From Bacteriovorax stolpii (GTDB taxonomy: Bacteria; Bdellovibrionota; UBA1018), in the NCBI GenBank assembly GCA_945860415.1, contig CAMAQA010000020.1, positions 1 through 41,605 of the forward strand: a stretch of DNA of 41,605 bases. The letters run 5' to 3'. Below, one piece after another: positions 15,506 to 23,282 of the stretch. The notes beneath the pieces were generated by a model that was not told where the DNA came from, ran no database searches, and saw only the letters and a list, made by a program, of their open reading frames with translations. Made by a program: the position numbers and the translations under genes. Each line of letters starts with the position of its first letter. Positions within the stretch are counted from its first letter, which is position 1.

Positions 15506-15772
15506 ATGGGTAAGACAGGCGCAGCTCCTACGGAGCACAAGGAACAGAAAGACATTCAGGCCCCGAAAAAGGCCACGGCTTCCGCCACTGGCGGCTGCAT
15601 CGCGAAAGGGTGCAGGCATCATGAAGACCGCTTCGGCTTCTGCACGGAGCATTACGACCAATTCAAATTCGGACTGATCAAGAGAACCGGCGAAGAGGTT
15701 CCGGATTACGAGAAAAAGTTTGAGCACTACCAGGCCTTCCGGGCCCGGCAGCGTGCTCACCAGGTAGCCTGA
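15506..15772 (+). CDS. Small Cys/His-motif protein under a motility-type promoter, function unknown
   Basis: An 88-residue protein with a polar, Lys/Ala/Thr-rich N-terminal 28 residues followed by a compact motif. Cys31, Cys36, Cys46 and His49 (C-x4-C-x9-C-x2-H) look like a small zinc-binding site, then YDQFKFGLIKRTG and a charged helix (DYEKKFEHYQAFRARQRAHQ). I do not recognise a named family. The aromatic DQFKFGL segment right after the last ligand suggests a conserved interaction surface. GAGG precedes the ATG by 7 nt. The near-consensus sigma-28 promoter upstream implies expression with flagellar genes, so a role in motility or chemotaxis is a fair inference. A hairpin terminator follows, then convergent rph. 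Confidence 0.8.
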   Translation: MGKTGAAPTEHKEQKDIQAPKKATASATGGCIAKGCRHHEDRFGFCTEHYDQFKFGLIKRTGEEVPDYEKKFEHYQAFRARQRAHQVA

Positions 15773-15811
15773 GCAAGCGCTCAGGCTGAAGTGCTGTACC
15801 CACCCCTCCTC

Positions 15812-15853
15812 GGGCCCTGGGGATCCTTCCCGGATCTCTGGGGCCTTCCTTTT
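15812..15853 (+). terminator. Intrinsic terminator after the 88-residue gene
   Basis: GGCCC and GATCC arms pair with GGATC and GGGGCC around a TTCCC loop, followed by TTCCTTTT. The stem is interrupted, but the U-rich tail fits. Confidence 0.65.
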
Positions 15854-15870
15854 CGAGAGGGGGGCTTTCG

Positions 15871-16617
15871 CTAGCTGCGCGGCATGCTGGTGATGCCGAG
15901 CTTTCGGAATGTTTCGAGCTGAGCCTGCTTGAGCGTCGCGTTAGCGCGCATGGCTGCAGTCGTGAGTTCCATCAGTTTTTCCGGCGAAAACGGCGCCTGT
16001 TCAGCGGTGCCCTGCACTTCGACGAGCTTTCCGCTGCCCGTCACGACGAAGTTCGTGTCGGCATCGCACCCGGAGTCTTCGTTGTAGTCGAGATCGGTCA
16101 GCACTTCGCCCTTCACGATGCCGAGGCTGATGGCTGAAACCGTATCGAGCCAGGCAGACGCGGGAATCTTTCCTTCGACGATGAGCCTGTTGAGCGCGAT
16201 GCCCAGCGCCACGCATGCGCCTGTGATCGAAGCGGTGCGCGTGCCGCCGTCCGCCTGGATGACGTCGCAGTCGATCAGGATCGAGCGTTCGCCCAACTTT
16301 GCGAGATCCACGGTGACGCGCAGGGCGCGACCGATCAGGCGCTGGATTTCATGGGTACGTCCTGAGATCTTTTCGCGATCGCGCTTGCTGCGCGTGTGGG
16401 TCGAGCGCGGCAGCATCGAGTATTCCGCCGTCACCCAGCCCTGTCCCTTGCCCTTGAGCCATCCTGGAACGGACTCTTCCACAGAAGCGGTGCAGAGCAC
16501 GTGCGTGTGGCCTGCCTGGATCAGCACCGAGCCCTCGGCATAACGGTTGACGTTCGTCTCGATCATCAGGGGACGGATCTGGTCAGCGGCGCGGCCGGCG
16601 GGTTCACGTGGAAACAT
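15871..16617 (-). CDS. rph: Ribonuclease PH
   Basis: A 248-residue phosphorolytic 3-prime exoribonuclease that trims tRNA 3-prime ends. The start at ATG 16617 is chosen for the upstream GGAG (8 nt spacing) and because it gives the normal N-terminus ([16 protein letters not shown]). Signatures: [57 protein letters not shown], the phosphate-site [22 protein letters not shown], and [17 protein letters not shown] with [11 protein letters not shown]. The length is typical. It diverges from nadC, with 36 nt between the start codons. Confidence 0.95.
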   Translation of the reverse strand: MFPREPAGRAADQIRPLMIETNVNRYAEGSVLIQAGHTHVLCTASVEESVPGWLKGKGQGWVTAEYSMLPRSTHTRSKRDREKISGRTHEIQRLIGRALRVTVDLAKLGERSILIDCDVIQADGGTRTASITGACVALGIALNRLIVEGKIPASAWLDTVSAISLGIVKGEVLTDLDYNEDSGCDADTNFVVTGSGKLVEVQGTAEQAPFSPEKLMELTTAAMRANATLKQAQLETFRKLGITSMPRS

Positions 16618-16653
16618 GTGATTTTCTCCGAAAATTTCGTTAATCAAGGGGCC

Positions 16654-17523
16654 ATGCAGGACTATCACGAGCTGTCAGAGTTCTGGAAGAGGTCGCTTGA
16701 AGAAGGCCTTCGTGAAGATGGCTGGCCCTGGGACTGGACCGCTCGCGGCAGTGTTCCTCATCGCGTGATCCGTGCACGCATTGTCGCGAAGTCTTCCGGA
16801 ATCTGGGTGGGACAGGCTCTCGCCTCTGCCGTGGCGCGAATCTCTGGGGCGAATCTCGTCACGGAAATTCTTCCTGATGGATCACCCATCGGCCCAGGTG
16901 CGATCGTGGCGCGCTGGGAAGGACCGGCGCACTGGGTACTGGCGCTCGAGCGGCCCGCTTTGAACCTTGCGGCGTTCGTCAGCGGCATCGCCACCCAGAC
17001 CTCGGAGCTCGTCGAGATCGTTCGCTCTGCCGGCCTGAAAAATCCTCCGCGAGTGACGAGCACTCGAAAGACCCTTCCCGGTTACCGCGACCTGTCGATT
17101 GCTGGCGTGATCGCAGGGGGTGGTCATCCCCACCGCGTGAGCCTTTCGGGGGGAGTGCTGATCAAGGAAAACCACATTGCTGCAGCGGGTGGAATCGGTG
17201 GAGCTGTTCGTGGCGCACGCGCCGTGGCGCCGCATGGTTTGCGTGTCGAAATCGAAGTGCGGAATCTGGTCGAGCTCCAGCAGGCGCTCGACGCCTCGGT
17301 TGATGCCGTCCTTCTCGATAACTTCAGTCCATCCCTGGTCGGAGATGCCGTCCGGGCAATCGCCCTGCACGCGAACTCACGCGTGACCGTCGAGGTTTCG
17401 GGAGGAATTTCTCAGGCCAACATTTCGGGATACGTGCAGGAGGGCGTGCACGTCATCTCCGTCGGCTCGCTCACGCACACGGTGAAGCCGCTGGACTTGT
17501 CGCTTCTGGTCGAGGGCGCGTGA
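16654..17523 (+). CDS. nadC: Nicotinate-nucleotide pyrophosphorylase (quinolinate phosphoribosyltransferase)
   Basis: A 289-residue cytosolic enzyme that converts quinolinate and PRPP to nicotinate mononucleotide in de novo NAD synthesis. The start at ATG 16654 has AAGGGG 3-4 nt upstream. Signatures are [31 protein letters not shown] (the TRKT substrate-binding loop), [43 protein letters not shown] and the closing [29 protein letters not shown]; all are normal for the family. Its stop overlaps the GTG start of the biotin ligase gene, so the two form an operon. Confidence 0.95.
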   Translation: MQDYHELSEFWKRSLEEGLREDGWPWDWTARGSVPHRVIRARIVAKSSGIWVGQALASAVARISGANLVTEILPDGSPIGPGAIVARWEGPAHWVLALERPALNLAAFVSGIATQTSELVEIVRSAGLKNPPRVTSTRKTLPGYRDLSIAGVIAGGGHPHRVSLSGGVLIKENHIAAAGGIGGAVRGARAVAPHGLRVEIEVRNLVELQQALDASVDAVLLDNFSPSLVGDAVRAIALHANSRVTVEVSGGISQANISGYVQEGVHVISVGSLTHTVKPLDLSLLVEGA

Positions 17524-18290
17524 GCCCTCGTGGAGAGCTGCTCGAGAGCTGTGGCTCGACCAATGATCTTGCCAAGCAAAAGGGCGCGCTCGGTCCGGAT
17601 GCGGCTCCGCACGGCACTTGGATTTCCGCTCGCATGCAGACGGCAGGACGCGGCCGCATGGGGCGAACCTGGCAGTCGGAAGCTGGAAATCTCTTTTTAT
17701 CGATCATTCTCCGGCCGCGTGAAACAACGCACTGGACGTGGATTCCGCTGCTGGGTGCGGTGGGTGTCGTGGAGCTTCTTTCCTCCGGTCGTTTTGGAAG
17801 CATGGATAGCTCGCGCTTCTCGATCAAATGGCCGAATGACCTCTGGCTCGATGGCAGAAAGTTTGGCGGGATCCTCTGCGAGTCAGTGTCGTCTGCCGGG
17901 GGAAAGTCGTTCATCGTGCTGGGGCTTGGCCTCAACGGCGCACTCGCACCCGAAGGGCTCGACCAACCGACCGCATCATTGAGTGATCCACACCTGGCGG
18001 ATCAGATTCGCGAACCGCTTGTCGAGTGGATCGCCGAGGCGGTGCTGAAGCTCGACACCGAGGGTCCCGCCTTCCTTCGTGAGGCCTACGACCGCTGGGC
18101 CGCGTTTCCACGGGGAACCGAGATCAGCTGGAAATCCCATTCCGAATCGTTTCGCGCTCGTGTCCATGGACTGGGTTTGGCGGGCGAACTGCAGGTGTTC
18201 ATGCAGGATGGACGGATTCAGTCACTCTATGCCGAAGAAGTGTCGCGAGTCAGGGACCTTCGCCCAGGAGGCGATGAATCTCCTGCTTGA
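17520..18290 (+). CDS. birA: Biotin--[acetyl-CoA-carboxylase] ligase (class I, no DNA-binding domain)
   Basis: A 256-residue cytosolic enzyme that activates biotin with ATP and attaches it to carrier proteins. The catalytic core begins at once with SCGSTNDLAK (residues 11-20). The biotinyl-AMP loop GRGRMGRTW (43-51), KWPNDLWLDGRKFGGILCE (103-121) and GLGLNG follow. A small SH3-like C-terminal domain (FRARVHGLGLAGELQVFMQDG, IQSLYAEEVSRV) completes it. The helix-turn-helix of class II BirA is lacking, so it is not a repressor. The GTG start overlaps the stop of nadC by 4 nt. The last 41 nt overlap the 3-prime end of the convergent receiver-protein gene. Confidence 0.93.
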   Translation: MSPRGELLESCGSTNDLAKQKGALGPDAAPHGTWISARMQTAGRGRMGRTWQSEAGNLFLSIILRPRETTHWTWIPLLGAVGVVELLSSGRFGSMDSSRFSIKWPNDLWLDGRKFGGILCESVSSAGGKSFIVLGLGLNGALAPEGLDQPTASLSDPHLADQIREPLVEWIAEAVLKLDTEGPAFLREAYDRWAAFPRGTEISWKSHSESFRARVHGLGLAGELQVFMQDGRIQSLYAEEVSRVRDLRPGGDESPA

Positions 18291-19176
18291 TGAGGCGTTC
18301 GGCAATCTGCGGAAGCATCTCGCGCGAGATCTTGGAGAGTGCCGCCTCGACCTGCTGCTGGACGAGGCTTTCGATCGCCATCGAATCGAGAGCAGTTTTG
18401 GGTTCCTCGGTTGGAAGCTCAAATCCACTCAGCACCAATGACGCGGTAGTGGATGCAACCTCGGCCTCTTTCGGCGCCTGCGAAGGCGCTCCTCCGAGCG
18501 ACATGTTCGGCAGCGGTGGAAGCGAAGGTTCGAAGTCAAAAGGCTGGAAGGCTGGCTCGGCCTTTTTTGCGCCTTCGTTGACGGTCCACCCGAAGTCATC
18601 GAGCCCCGCCATCTGAAGCGTCGACTGCGTCAGCTCGCGAATGTCGGCCTCTCCTCCGCCAAATTCGATGGCGGGAGTGCTGGCCGGTGGCGCTGCCGGC
18701 GCCACGGCAGCCTGAGTCGGGTGAAACGGTGGCGGAGTGATTGGAGCGGCCGGTACATCGATCGAGACCACCGGAATAGACGGCGGAGCGACAGGCGCGA
18801 TCGAAGGCATGTCCAGCGAATCGATCAGCACTTTGCGAAGGTGTGCGGGATCAAAGGGCTTCGTGAGCCGTCCGTGAAAGCCGGCGCGCTCGACTGCCGC
18901 CTCATCCACCTGTTCGAACGCACTCGACATCAGGACGAAACGGACATCACGAAGCTCAGGCTTCTCGTCGGCGAATGCCTTGACCTCGGTCGCGGATTTA
19001 CCAGGAAGAGAAACATCGATCAGCACGACATTCGGCCGGAAGAGCATGAGCTGTTCGAGAGCCTCGGCACCGTCGGAAACGGCCTGGATGTCGTAGCCTT
19101 CATGCGAAAGGGCAAGACGAATGACTTTCTGGATAGTCAAGCTGTCGTCTGCGACGAGAAGTTTTTTACCGGACAT
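18250..19176 (-). CDS. Response regulator with Pro-rich linker and conserved C-terminal helix, RomR-like layout
   Basis: A 308-residue protein. Residues 1-120 form a receiver domain with acidic pair Asp10-Asp11, phospho-acceptor Asp54 (VVLIDVSLPGK), switch Ser84/85 (LMSS) and Lys106 (RLTKPFDP). Residues about 125-260 are low-complexity and rich in Pro and Ala. The last 40 residues are helical and charged (LVQQQVEAALSKISREMLPQIAERLIKQEIHRLL). This order, receiver, Pro-rich linker, acidic/helical tail, is that of RomR in Myxococcus and Bdellovibrio, which marks a cell pole. The homology is inferred from layout and the C-terminal pattern, not proven. ATG 19176 is chosen because it directly precedes KKLLVADDS, though no ribosome site is visible. 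It is transcribed away from the 6S RNA and overlaps birA by 41 nt at the end. Confidence 0.8.
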   Translation of the reverse strand: MSGKKLLVADDSLTIQKVIRLALSHEGYDIQAVSDGAEALEQLMLFRPNVVLIDVSLPGKSATEVKAFADEKPELRDVRFVLMSSAFEQVDEAAVERAGFHGRLTKPFDPAHLRKVLIDSLDMPSIAPVAPPSIPVVSIDVPAAPITPPPFHPTQAAVAPAAPPASTPAIEFGGGEADIRELTQSTLQMAGLDDFGWTVNEGAKKAEPAFQPFDFEPSLPPLPNMSLGGAPSQAPKEAEVASTTASLVLSGFELPTEEPKTALDSMAIESLVQQQVEAALSKISREMLPQIAERLIKQEIHRLLGEGP

Positions 19177-19308
19177 TGGAAACAGTGTGGCATCGGAATA
19201 AGGAGCTGTAAAGCCACAGGATTTCTGACGAGAGCGAACCGGTTGAGTGATCGACCAGCTGCGGGAAAAAATTTTTCTCTGAATCCGCTTCAACGCGCGC
19301 GTTTTTGC

Positions 19309-19314
19309 TATACT
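19309..19314 (+). promoter_or_regulatory. -10 element of the 6S RNA promoter
   Basis: TATACT lies 7-8 nt before the base of the 6S closing stem. No good -35 is visible at 17-18 nt upstream. Confidence 0.55.
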
Positions 19315-19321
19315 GGATCTT

Positions 19322-19486
19322 GCCTCCGGGTCCGCGAATTTATCATGTGGACCCGACAGTCAATGACCCAGGGGGCTGTCACTGCGCAGTGGTGAGCATG
19401 CCTGGCTTGGTATCAGGAAGCCTAAAGCTGCCATACGGCGCCCACGTTTCGATTCTGGGTTCCATTTGACTTCGCTGCCCGGAGGT
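19322..19486 (+). ncRNA. ssrS: 6S RNA (RNA polymerase sigma-70 holoenzyme regulator)
   Basis: The closing stem is built from CCTCCGGG (19323-19330) and CCCGGAGG (19478-19485), extended by GCGAA with TTCGC. Inside lies GTGGTGAGCATGCC, closely matching the conserved 3-prime side of the central bubble of proteobacterial 6S RNA (E. coli has TTGGTGAGCATGC), then AGGAAGCCTAAAGCTGC, matching E. coli GAGAAGCCTTAAAACTGC. The length of about 165 nt fits the family. 6S RNA binds housekeeping RNA polymerase by mimicking an open promoter and dampens transcription in stationary phase. Exact ends are estimates. In many proteobacteria a folate gene follows 6S, but here an uncharacterised gene does. Confidence 0.88.
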
Positions 19487-19500
19487 TCTTTAATTTCCCC

Positions 19501-19522
19501 GAGGGCATCTGCCCTCACTTTG
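19501..19522 (+). terminator. Hairpin after 6S RNA
   Basis: GAGGGCA and TGCCCTC pair around a two-base loop, followed by ACTTTGTT. It could end the 6S transcript or act as a leader hairpin for the 211-residue gene. The U-tract is poor. Confidence 0.5.
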
Positions 19523-19547
19523 TTCGAGATTTTCGGGGGAATTCACC

Positions 19548-20183
19548 ATGTCCAGCTCCTTGGGAAGTTCGTCGTCTTTTGCTGCCGGTCCGACGGTTTC
19601 GGCTGCGTTGAACGCTGATTTTTCCTGGATCCACTTGCTCGCCAAGGGCGAGCAGAATCCCGAGGCCGATCGGCTGCTCCAGGCAGCCTCGGGCGGACTG
19701 GATCCGCAGCAGCGCATCGAGGAGGCGACCGTCGACTTTCTGACGCGCCTTCGTGAGCAGTTCACCGAGTATTGCCGGATCTTCAATGGATATTCAGAAG
19801 CGGGATCACGCTTCCAGGAAATTAAAGTCTATAGCGTGGCGCAGACGGCCGCTGATTTCATGATCTATCGGAATCAGATCAAGCTCGTCGCTTCGAACGC
19901 CGCCCACGGCGTGATCCAGATTTCTTTCTCGCAACACCAGCCTGCCGGCACTAACGTTTCCTCATCGACGAGCGCGCAGGAGCTCCTGGCACAGGTCGGT
20001 CCGTTCGGAGACGTCACCTGGACGTACCAGGGCGAAAAGGTTCAGCCCTCGCAGGTGGCGCGCTTCTACTTCACCGAGTTTGTCCGCGCCACGCGTGACC
20101 AGCGAAAGTCACGCCCGGGCAGCCAGCAGCTGCTTCTCGAGCAGATCAAGGCCCTGCTCCAGGAGCAGGGGCTCCATCTTTAA
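19548..20183 (+). CDS. Uncharacterised conserved-looking soluble protein
   Basis: A 211-residue protein with no signal peptide or membrane segment. A Ser/Ala-rich start is followed by helices (EADRLLQAASGGLDPQQRIEEATVDFLTRLREQFTEYCRIFNG) and a strand-rich middle (RFQEIKVYSVAQTAADFMIYRNQIKLVASN, HGVIQISFSQHQP). Near the end is VTWTYQGEKVQPSQVARFYFTEFVRATRD and a Gln/Leu-rich helix. I do not recognise the family. GGGGGA stands 7 nt before the ATG. The gene follows the 6S RNA and might share its transcript. Its last 75 nt overlap the convergent epimerase-like gene, so each constrains the codons of the other. Confidence 0.75.
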   Translation: MSSSLGSSSSFAAGPTVSAALNADFSWIHLLAKGEQNPEADRLLQAASGGLDPQQRIEEATVDFLTRLREQFTEYCRIFNGYSEAGSRFQEIKVYSVAQTAADFMIYRNQIKLVASNAAHGVIQISFSQHQPAGTNVSSSTSAQELLAQVGPFGDVTWTYQGEKVQPSQVARFYFTEFVRATRDQRKSRPGSQQLLLEQIKALLQEQGLHL

Positions 20184-20990
20184 GAGCTTCGACATCCTCG
20201 CTCCATCGAGCGTGTAGTCTCGCGTTCGATCCGGTTTCGACTCGGCCATTGGCCGCAGCAGATTTTCGGGCAGCTTGAAGCGTGCAGCGATTCTCCTGCC
20301 CAGTTCCAGCATCGTGCAGGCCTCTCCTCCTGAGTGATGCAGGATTCCTTTCACGCCTTCATCCATGCACGCGCGCGCCAGGCCTTCGACCAGAGTTTCG
20401 ATCGGTCCAAAGCGGTGTACTTCGTGGTCATCCAGCTCGACGGACCTTCCGAGGGCAAGTTCGCGGATGATTCGATCCGAAACGGAAGGGTTATCCGCAG
20501 GTCCGAGCCCATACACCGGAGACGAACGCACGATTGCAAAGTGGAGCGCACGATTCCTCGCCCCGTTTTCCGCAGTCAGGTTGGCCTTGCCGATTCCATC
20601 CGTGGGTATCGGTGGATCTGTTTCGCCGTACCCGCATCTCGAGCCGTCGAATACCCGGCTGGTCGACAGGAGCACGAACTTGGATCCCAGCATCCCCGAT
20701 GCACCGAGGACCGCAAGCGGACCCTCCGAGTGCATGAGCTCGATCTCCTGGGGTTCCGCCCCTGGGCGGGCACCGGCGGCGTACACCACCACGTCCGCCT
20801 GGGCCGTGAGCACCGCCGCCTTGATGGAGTCAGGCTGCGAGAGCGAAACCGGAATCATACTGACGCCCGCAATCCTTCGCGGATGGCGGAAGCAGGTCGT
20901 GAACACCTTGCATTCATCCCGCAATCGGATTGCGAGATGGGTTTCCACGAACCCGCTTCCACCGATGATCAGTACCGATCGTGCACTCAT
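20109..20990 (-). CDS. NAD-dependent epimerase/RmlD-like protein with altered active site
   Basis: A 293-residue extended-SDR protein resembling dTDP-4-dehydrorhamnose reductase (RmlD). The Rossmann start is LIIGGSGFVETHLAIRL: the usual third glycine is replaced by Glu16. VVVYAAGARPGAE, VLLSTSRVFDGS, GYGETDPP, VRSSPVYG and ETLVEGLARAC follow the RmlD order. The catalytic Tyr-x-x-x-Lys would lie in GIGKANLTAE, where Tyr is Ile while Lys is kept. Catalysis is therefore doubtful, and it may be a binding or regulatory protein, or act on a different reaction. It lies 21 nt before the first flagellin gene's stop, on the same strand but upstream in coordinate. A link to flagellin glycosylation is possible but unproven. 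Confidence 0.75.
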   Translation of the reverse strand: MSARSVLIIGGSGFVETHLAIRLRDECKVFTTCFRHPRRIAGVSMIPVSLSQPDSIKAAVLTAQADVVVYAAGARPGAEPQEIELMHSEGPLAVLGASGMLGSKFVLLSTSRVFDGSRCGYGETDPPIPTDGIGKANLTAENGARNRALHFAIVRSSPVYGLGPADNPSVSDRIIRELALGRSVELDDHEVHRFGPIETLVEGLARACMDEGVKGILHHSGGEACTMLELGRRIAARFKLPENLLRPMAESKPDRTRDYTLDGARMSKLLKMEPLLLEQGLDLLEKQLLAARA

Positions 20991-21011
20991 TCCTCACCTC
21001 ACGCTGTGGAT

Positions 21012-21845
21012 TTACCCGAGCAGCTTCAGTGCCATCTGCGAGCTGCTGTTGGCCTGCGAGAGGACCGAAACACCCGCCTGCATCAGGATGTTCTGCTTCG
21101 TCAGCTCGGAGGTTTCTTCGGCCATATCCGCATCACGGATGCGGCTGTTGGCTGCCGAGAGGTTCTCGTCACTGATCGACAGGTTGGAAATCGTCGACTG
21201 CATGCGGTTCTGGATCGCACCCAGGTCGGCTCGGATCGAGTTCACCCGGTTGAGGGCATCATCGAGCACCCCGAGCGTCATCTGCGCTCCGGGCTTCGAC
21301 GACACCGATTCACCGGCGATCTTCAGCGACTCCAACGAAGAGTTCGCCCGTTCTCCGTTGTAGGAGATTCGATCGAGCAGCGGGTTGTTCTGTGTTCCCA
21401 CCTGGAACTCGAGAACTCCCGCGCGACCGTTCAACAGCGGCGTGCCGTTGAACTGGGTGGCGTTCGAGATACGATCGATCTCCGCCTTGAGCGATTGGAA
21501 TTCACGATCCGTGAACTGTCGCTCGTTGTCGCCGATCGTGTCGGATGCCGCCTGGATCGCCAGTTCGCGCATGCGAATCAGGATGTTTCCCACCTCGTTC
21601 AGTCCACCTTCGCTGACCTGGATCAGCGAGATGCCGTCCTGAGCGTTTCGCTTGGCCTGCCTCAGTCCTCGGATCTGCGCCCTCAGGTTTTCGGAAATCG
21701 CCAACCCCGCCGCGTCATCGCCTGCGTGGTTGATTCGAGAGCCGCTGGCCAGGCGTTCGAGCGCCTTGTCCAGGTTCATCCGGGTCGCACCCATCGTTCG
21801 CAACGAGTTCAGCGAAGTCACATTCGTATTGATTCTCAATCCCAT
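21012..21845 (-). CDS. fliC: Flagellin (copy 1)
   Basis: A 277-residue flagellin, the filament subunit exported by the flagellar type III system. Both ends carry the D0/D1 signatures: MGLRINTNVTSLNSLR, LERLASGSRINHAGDDAAGLAISENLRAQIRGL and NAQDGISLIQVSEGGLNEV at the N-terminus, and LSAANSRIRDADMAEETSELTKQNILMQAGVSVLSQAN with the terminal LLG at the C-terminus. The middle is short, so there is no large variable D2/D3. Start ATG 21845 has GGAGG 5 nt upstream, and a four-codon mini-ORF (21861-21847) with its own GGAGGA ends one base before it. First of three tandem paralogs; multiple flagellins are typical of Bdellovibrio. Confidence 0.96.
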   Translation of the reverse strand: MGLRINTNVTSLNSLRTMGATRMNLDKALERLASGSRINHAGDDAAGLAISENLRAQIRGLRQAKRNAQDGISLIQVSEGGLNEVGNILIRMRELAIQAASDTIGDNERQFTDREFQSLKAEIDRISNATQFNGTPLLNGRAGVLEFQVGTQNNPLLDRISYNGERANSSLESLKIAGESVSSKPGAQMTLGVLDDALNRVNSIRADLGAIQNRMQSTISNLSISDENLSAANSRIRDADMAEETSELTKQNILMQAGVSVLSQANSSSQMALKLLG

Positions 21846-21846
21846 A

Positions 21847-21861
21847 CTAGCCTCCATTCAT
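21847..21861 (-). promoter_or_regulatory. Four-codon leader mini-ORF before flagellin copy 1
   Basis: ATG-AAT-GGA-GGC-TAG with GGAGGA 8 nt upstream. The mini-ORF itself contains the ribosome site of the flagellin gene and stops one base before its ATG, so ribosomes ending here could reinitiate on the flagellin. It may be functional coupling or a relic of a duplicated start region. Confidence 0.5.
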
Positions 21862-21976
21862 GAGCGTCTTCCTCCATGATGACCCGCAGCTATCCCTAGC
21901 TGGGCGGCTTCCTTGCCGGCTTGGTTCAATCGAGCGGAACCCATTTCCGCCCGAAACTTTTTTCGTCCACTCCCAA

Positions 21977-22023
21977 CCGCCCGGGCCTCCCGTTCCCATT
22001 TTATGGGGAGGCCCGGGGGGCGG
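21977..22023. terminator. Strong GC hairpin between flagellin copies 2 and 1
   Basis: Arms CCGCC-CGGGCCTCCC and GGGAGGCCCG-GGGGCGG enclose a 13-nt AT-rich loop. No U-tract follows on either strand, so it may slow polymerase, protect a 3-prime end of copy 2 mRNA, or shape the leader of copy 1 rather than end transcription fully. The rest of the 263-nt gap shows nothing else I can name. Confidence 0.6.
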
Positions 22024-22108
22024 CTCGCACACTGTTATCCCGAACACCGCGCAGCCTTGATTTTCGAAGCTACTGCCATGCTGTCGCTACTTCCTGAGTC
22101 GCTCCTGA

Positions 22109-22942
22109 TCAGCCCAGGAGCTTCAGCGCATGCTGGTTCATCTGGTTCGCCTGTCCAAGGACTGAGACACCTGCCTGCATCAGGATGTTGTTCTTGGTCA
22201 TCTCCGAGACCTCCTCGGCCATGTCGGTGTCGCGGATTCGGCTGTTCGCGGCCGAGAGATTCTCGTCGGTGATCGACAGGTTCTGGATCGTTGACTGAAT
22301 TCGGTTCTGGATCGCGCCAAGATCGGCTCGGATCGAGTTGACCCGGTTGAGCGCGTCGTCGATCACTGCGAGTCCCATCTGGGCTCCCGCCTTGGTCGCC
22401 ACCGATTCACCGGCCATGCTCAAGGATTCCACCGTCGTGTCCGAGCGCTCACCGTTGTAGACCACGCGGTCGAGCACCGGGTTATTTTGGATTCCGACCT
22501 GGATCTCGAAGACCCCCGCCCGCCCGTTCAGCAGGGGCGTGCCGTTGAAGTTCGTCGAGTTCGCAATTCGGTCGATCTCCTGTTTCAGCGACTGGAACTC
22601 CCGGTCGGCGAACTGCCGCTCGGTGTTTCCGATCGTGTCCGACGCGGCTTGGATTCCGAGTTCACGCATGCGGATCAGCATATTCGCGATTTCGTTCAGG
22701 CCGCCTTCGCTGACCTGGATCAGCGAGATGCCGTCCTGCGCGTTTCGCTTCGCCTGCCGGATGCCCCGAATCTGGGCGCGCAGGTTCTCTGAAATCGCCA
22801 ACCCTGCGGCGTCATCGCCGGCGTGGTTGATTCGGTTGCCGCTCGCGAGTTTCTCGAGCGACTTGTCGAGGTTTCCGCGTGTTGCTGCAAGAGTACGAAG
22901 CGCATTAATCGAGCTAGTATTGGTAGAAATTCGAAGTCCCAT
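22109..22942 (-). CDS. fliC: Flagellin (copy 2)
   Basis: A 277-residue flagellin very close to copy 1 in length and sequence: MGLRISTNTSSINALR, LEKLASGNRINHAGDDAAGLAISENLRAQIRGI, a short central region with RAGVFEIQVGIQNNPVLDRVVYNGERSD, and the C-terminal LSAANSRIRDTDMAEEVSEMTKNNILMQAGVSVLGQANQ ending LLG. GGGAGG is placed 5 nt before the ATG. No convincing sigma-28 promoter is visible in the 340-nt region upstream. It may differ from copies 1 and 3 in expression rather than structure. Confidence 0.96.
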   Translation of the reverse strand: MGLRISTNTSSINALRTLAATRGNLDKSLEKLASGNRINHAGDDAAGLAISENLRAQIRGIRQAKRNAQDGISLIQVSEGGLNEIANMLIRMRELGIQAASDTIGNTERQFADREFQSLKQEIDRIANSTNFNGTPLLNGRAGVFEIQVGIQNNPVLDRVVYNGERSDTTVESLSMAGESVATKAGAQMGLAVIDDALNRVNSIRADLGAIQNRIQSTIQNLSITDENLSAANSRIRDTDMAEEVSEMTKNNILMQAGVSVLGQANQMNQHALKLLG

Positions 22943-23282
22943 CTCAGCCTCCCGTGGTCATATTCGGCTCCTCCATGTTCCCACCGGCCTTCAATTGGCC
23001 GGAGACAGCATCCTGCTGGTTTGTGCTCCGCTCGTGTTCCCGCACGCTCGGTGCATTGCGGTTCTGCGTGAGGCGTCGCGGACCATCCGCGGACCCCTGC
23101 AGTCCCTCAATCCTTCGTCAACCCGCCTGGTGCATGCGCTTTTCAGCGGCACTCGGGGAGGGCCCACGCGCTTCCGCCATCCAGGCATCCACGCGCAGGC
23201 CCCGAACCCGCATCCAGGAAACAAGCTCAGGCGATGGCCTTTGCTTCGGGCAAAAATCGTTCATTCAGCTCAGAAGAGTTCC
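22943..23282. other. 340-nt intergenic region between flagellin copies 3 and 2
   Basis: No gene is supported. It holds a palindromic CCGGCC...GGCCGG (near 22984-23002, AATTGAA-type loop) and a CCGCGG-type dyad near 23084. A -35-like TTGACG occurs on the minus strand near 23120, without a clear partner. It presumably contains the copy 2 promoter and leader. Confidence 0.5.

Noticed and set aside
21905..21965. AAAGTTT and CGATTG upstream of flagellin copy 1 as a sigma-28 promoter
   Set aside because: The spacing is 19 nt, not 11, and the -10 is imperfect, so it was not called.
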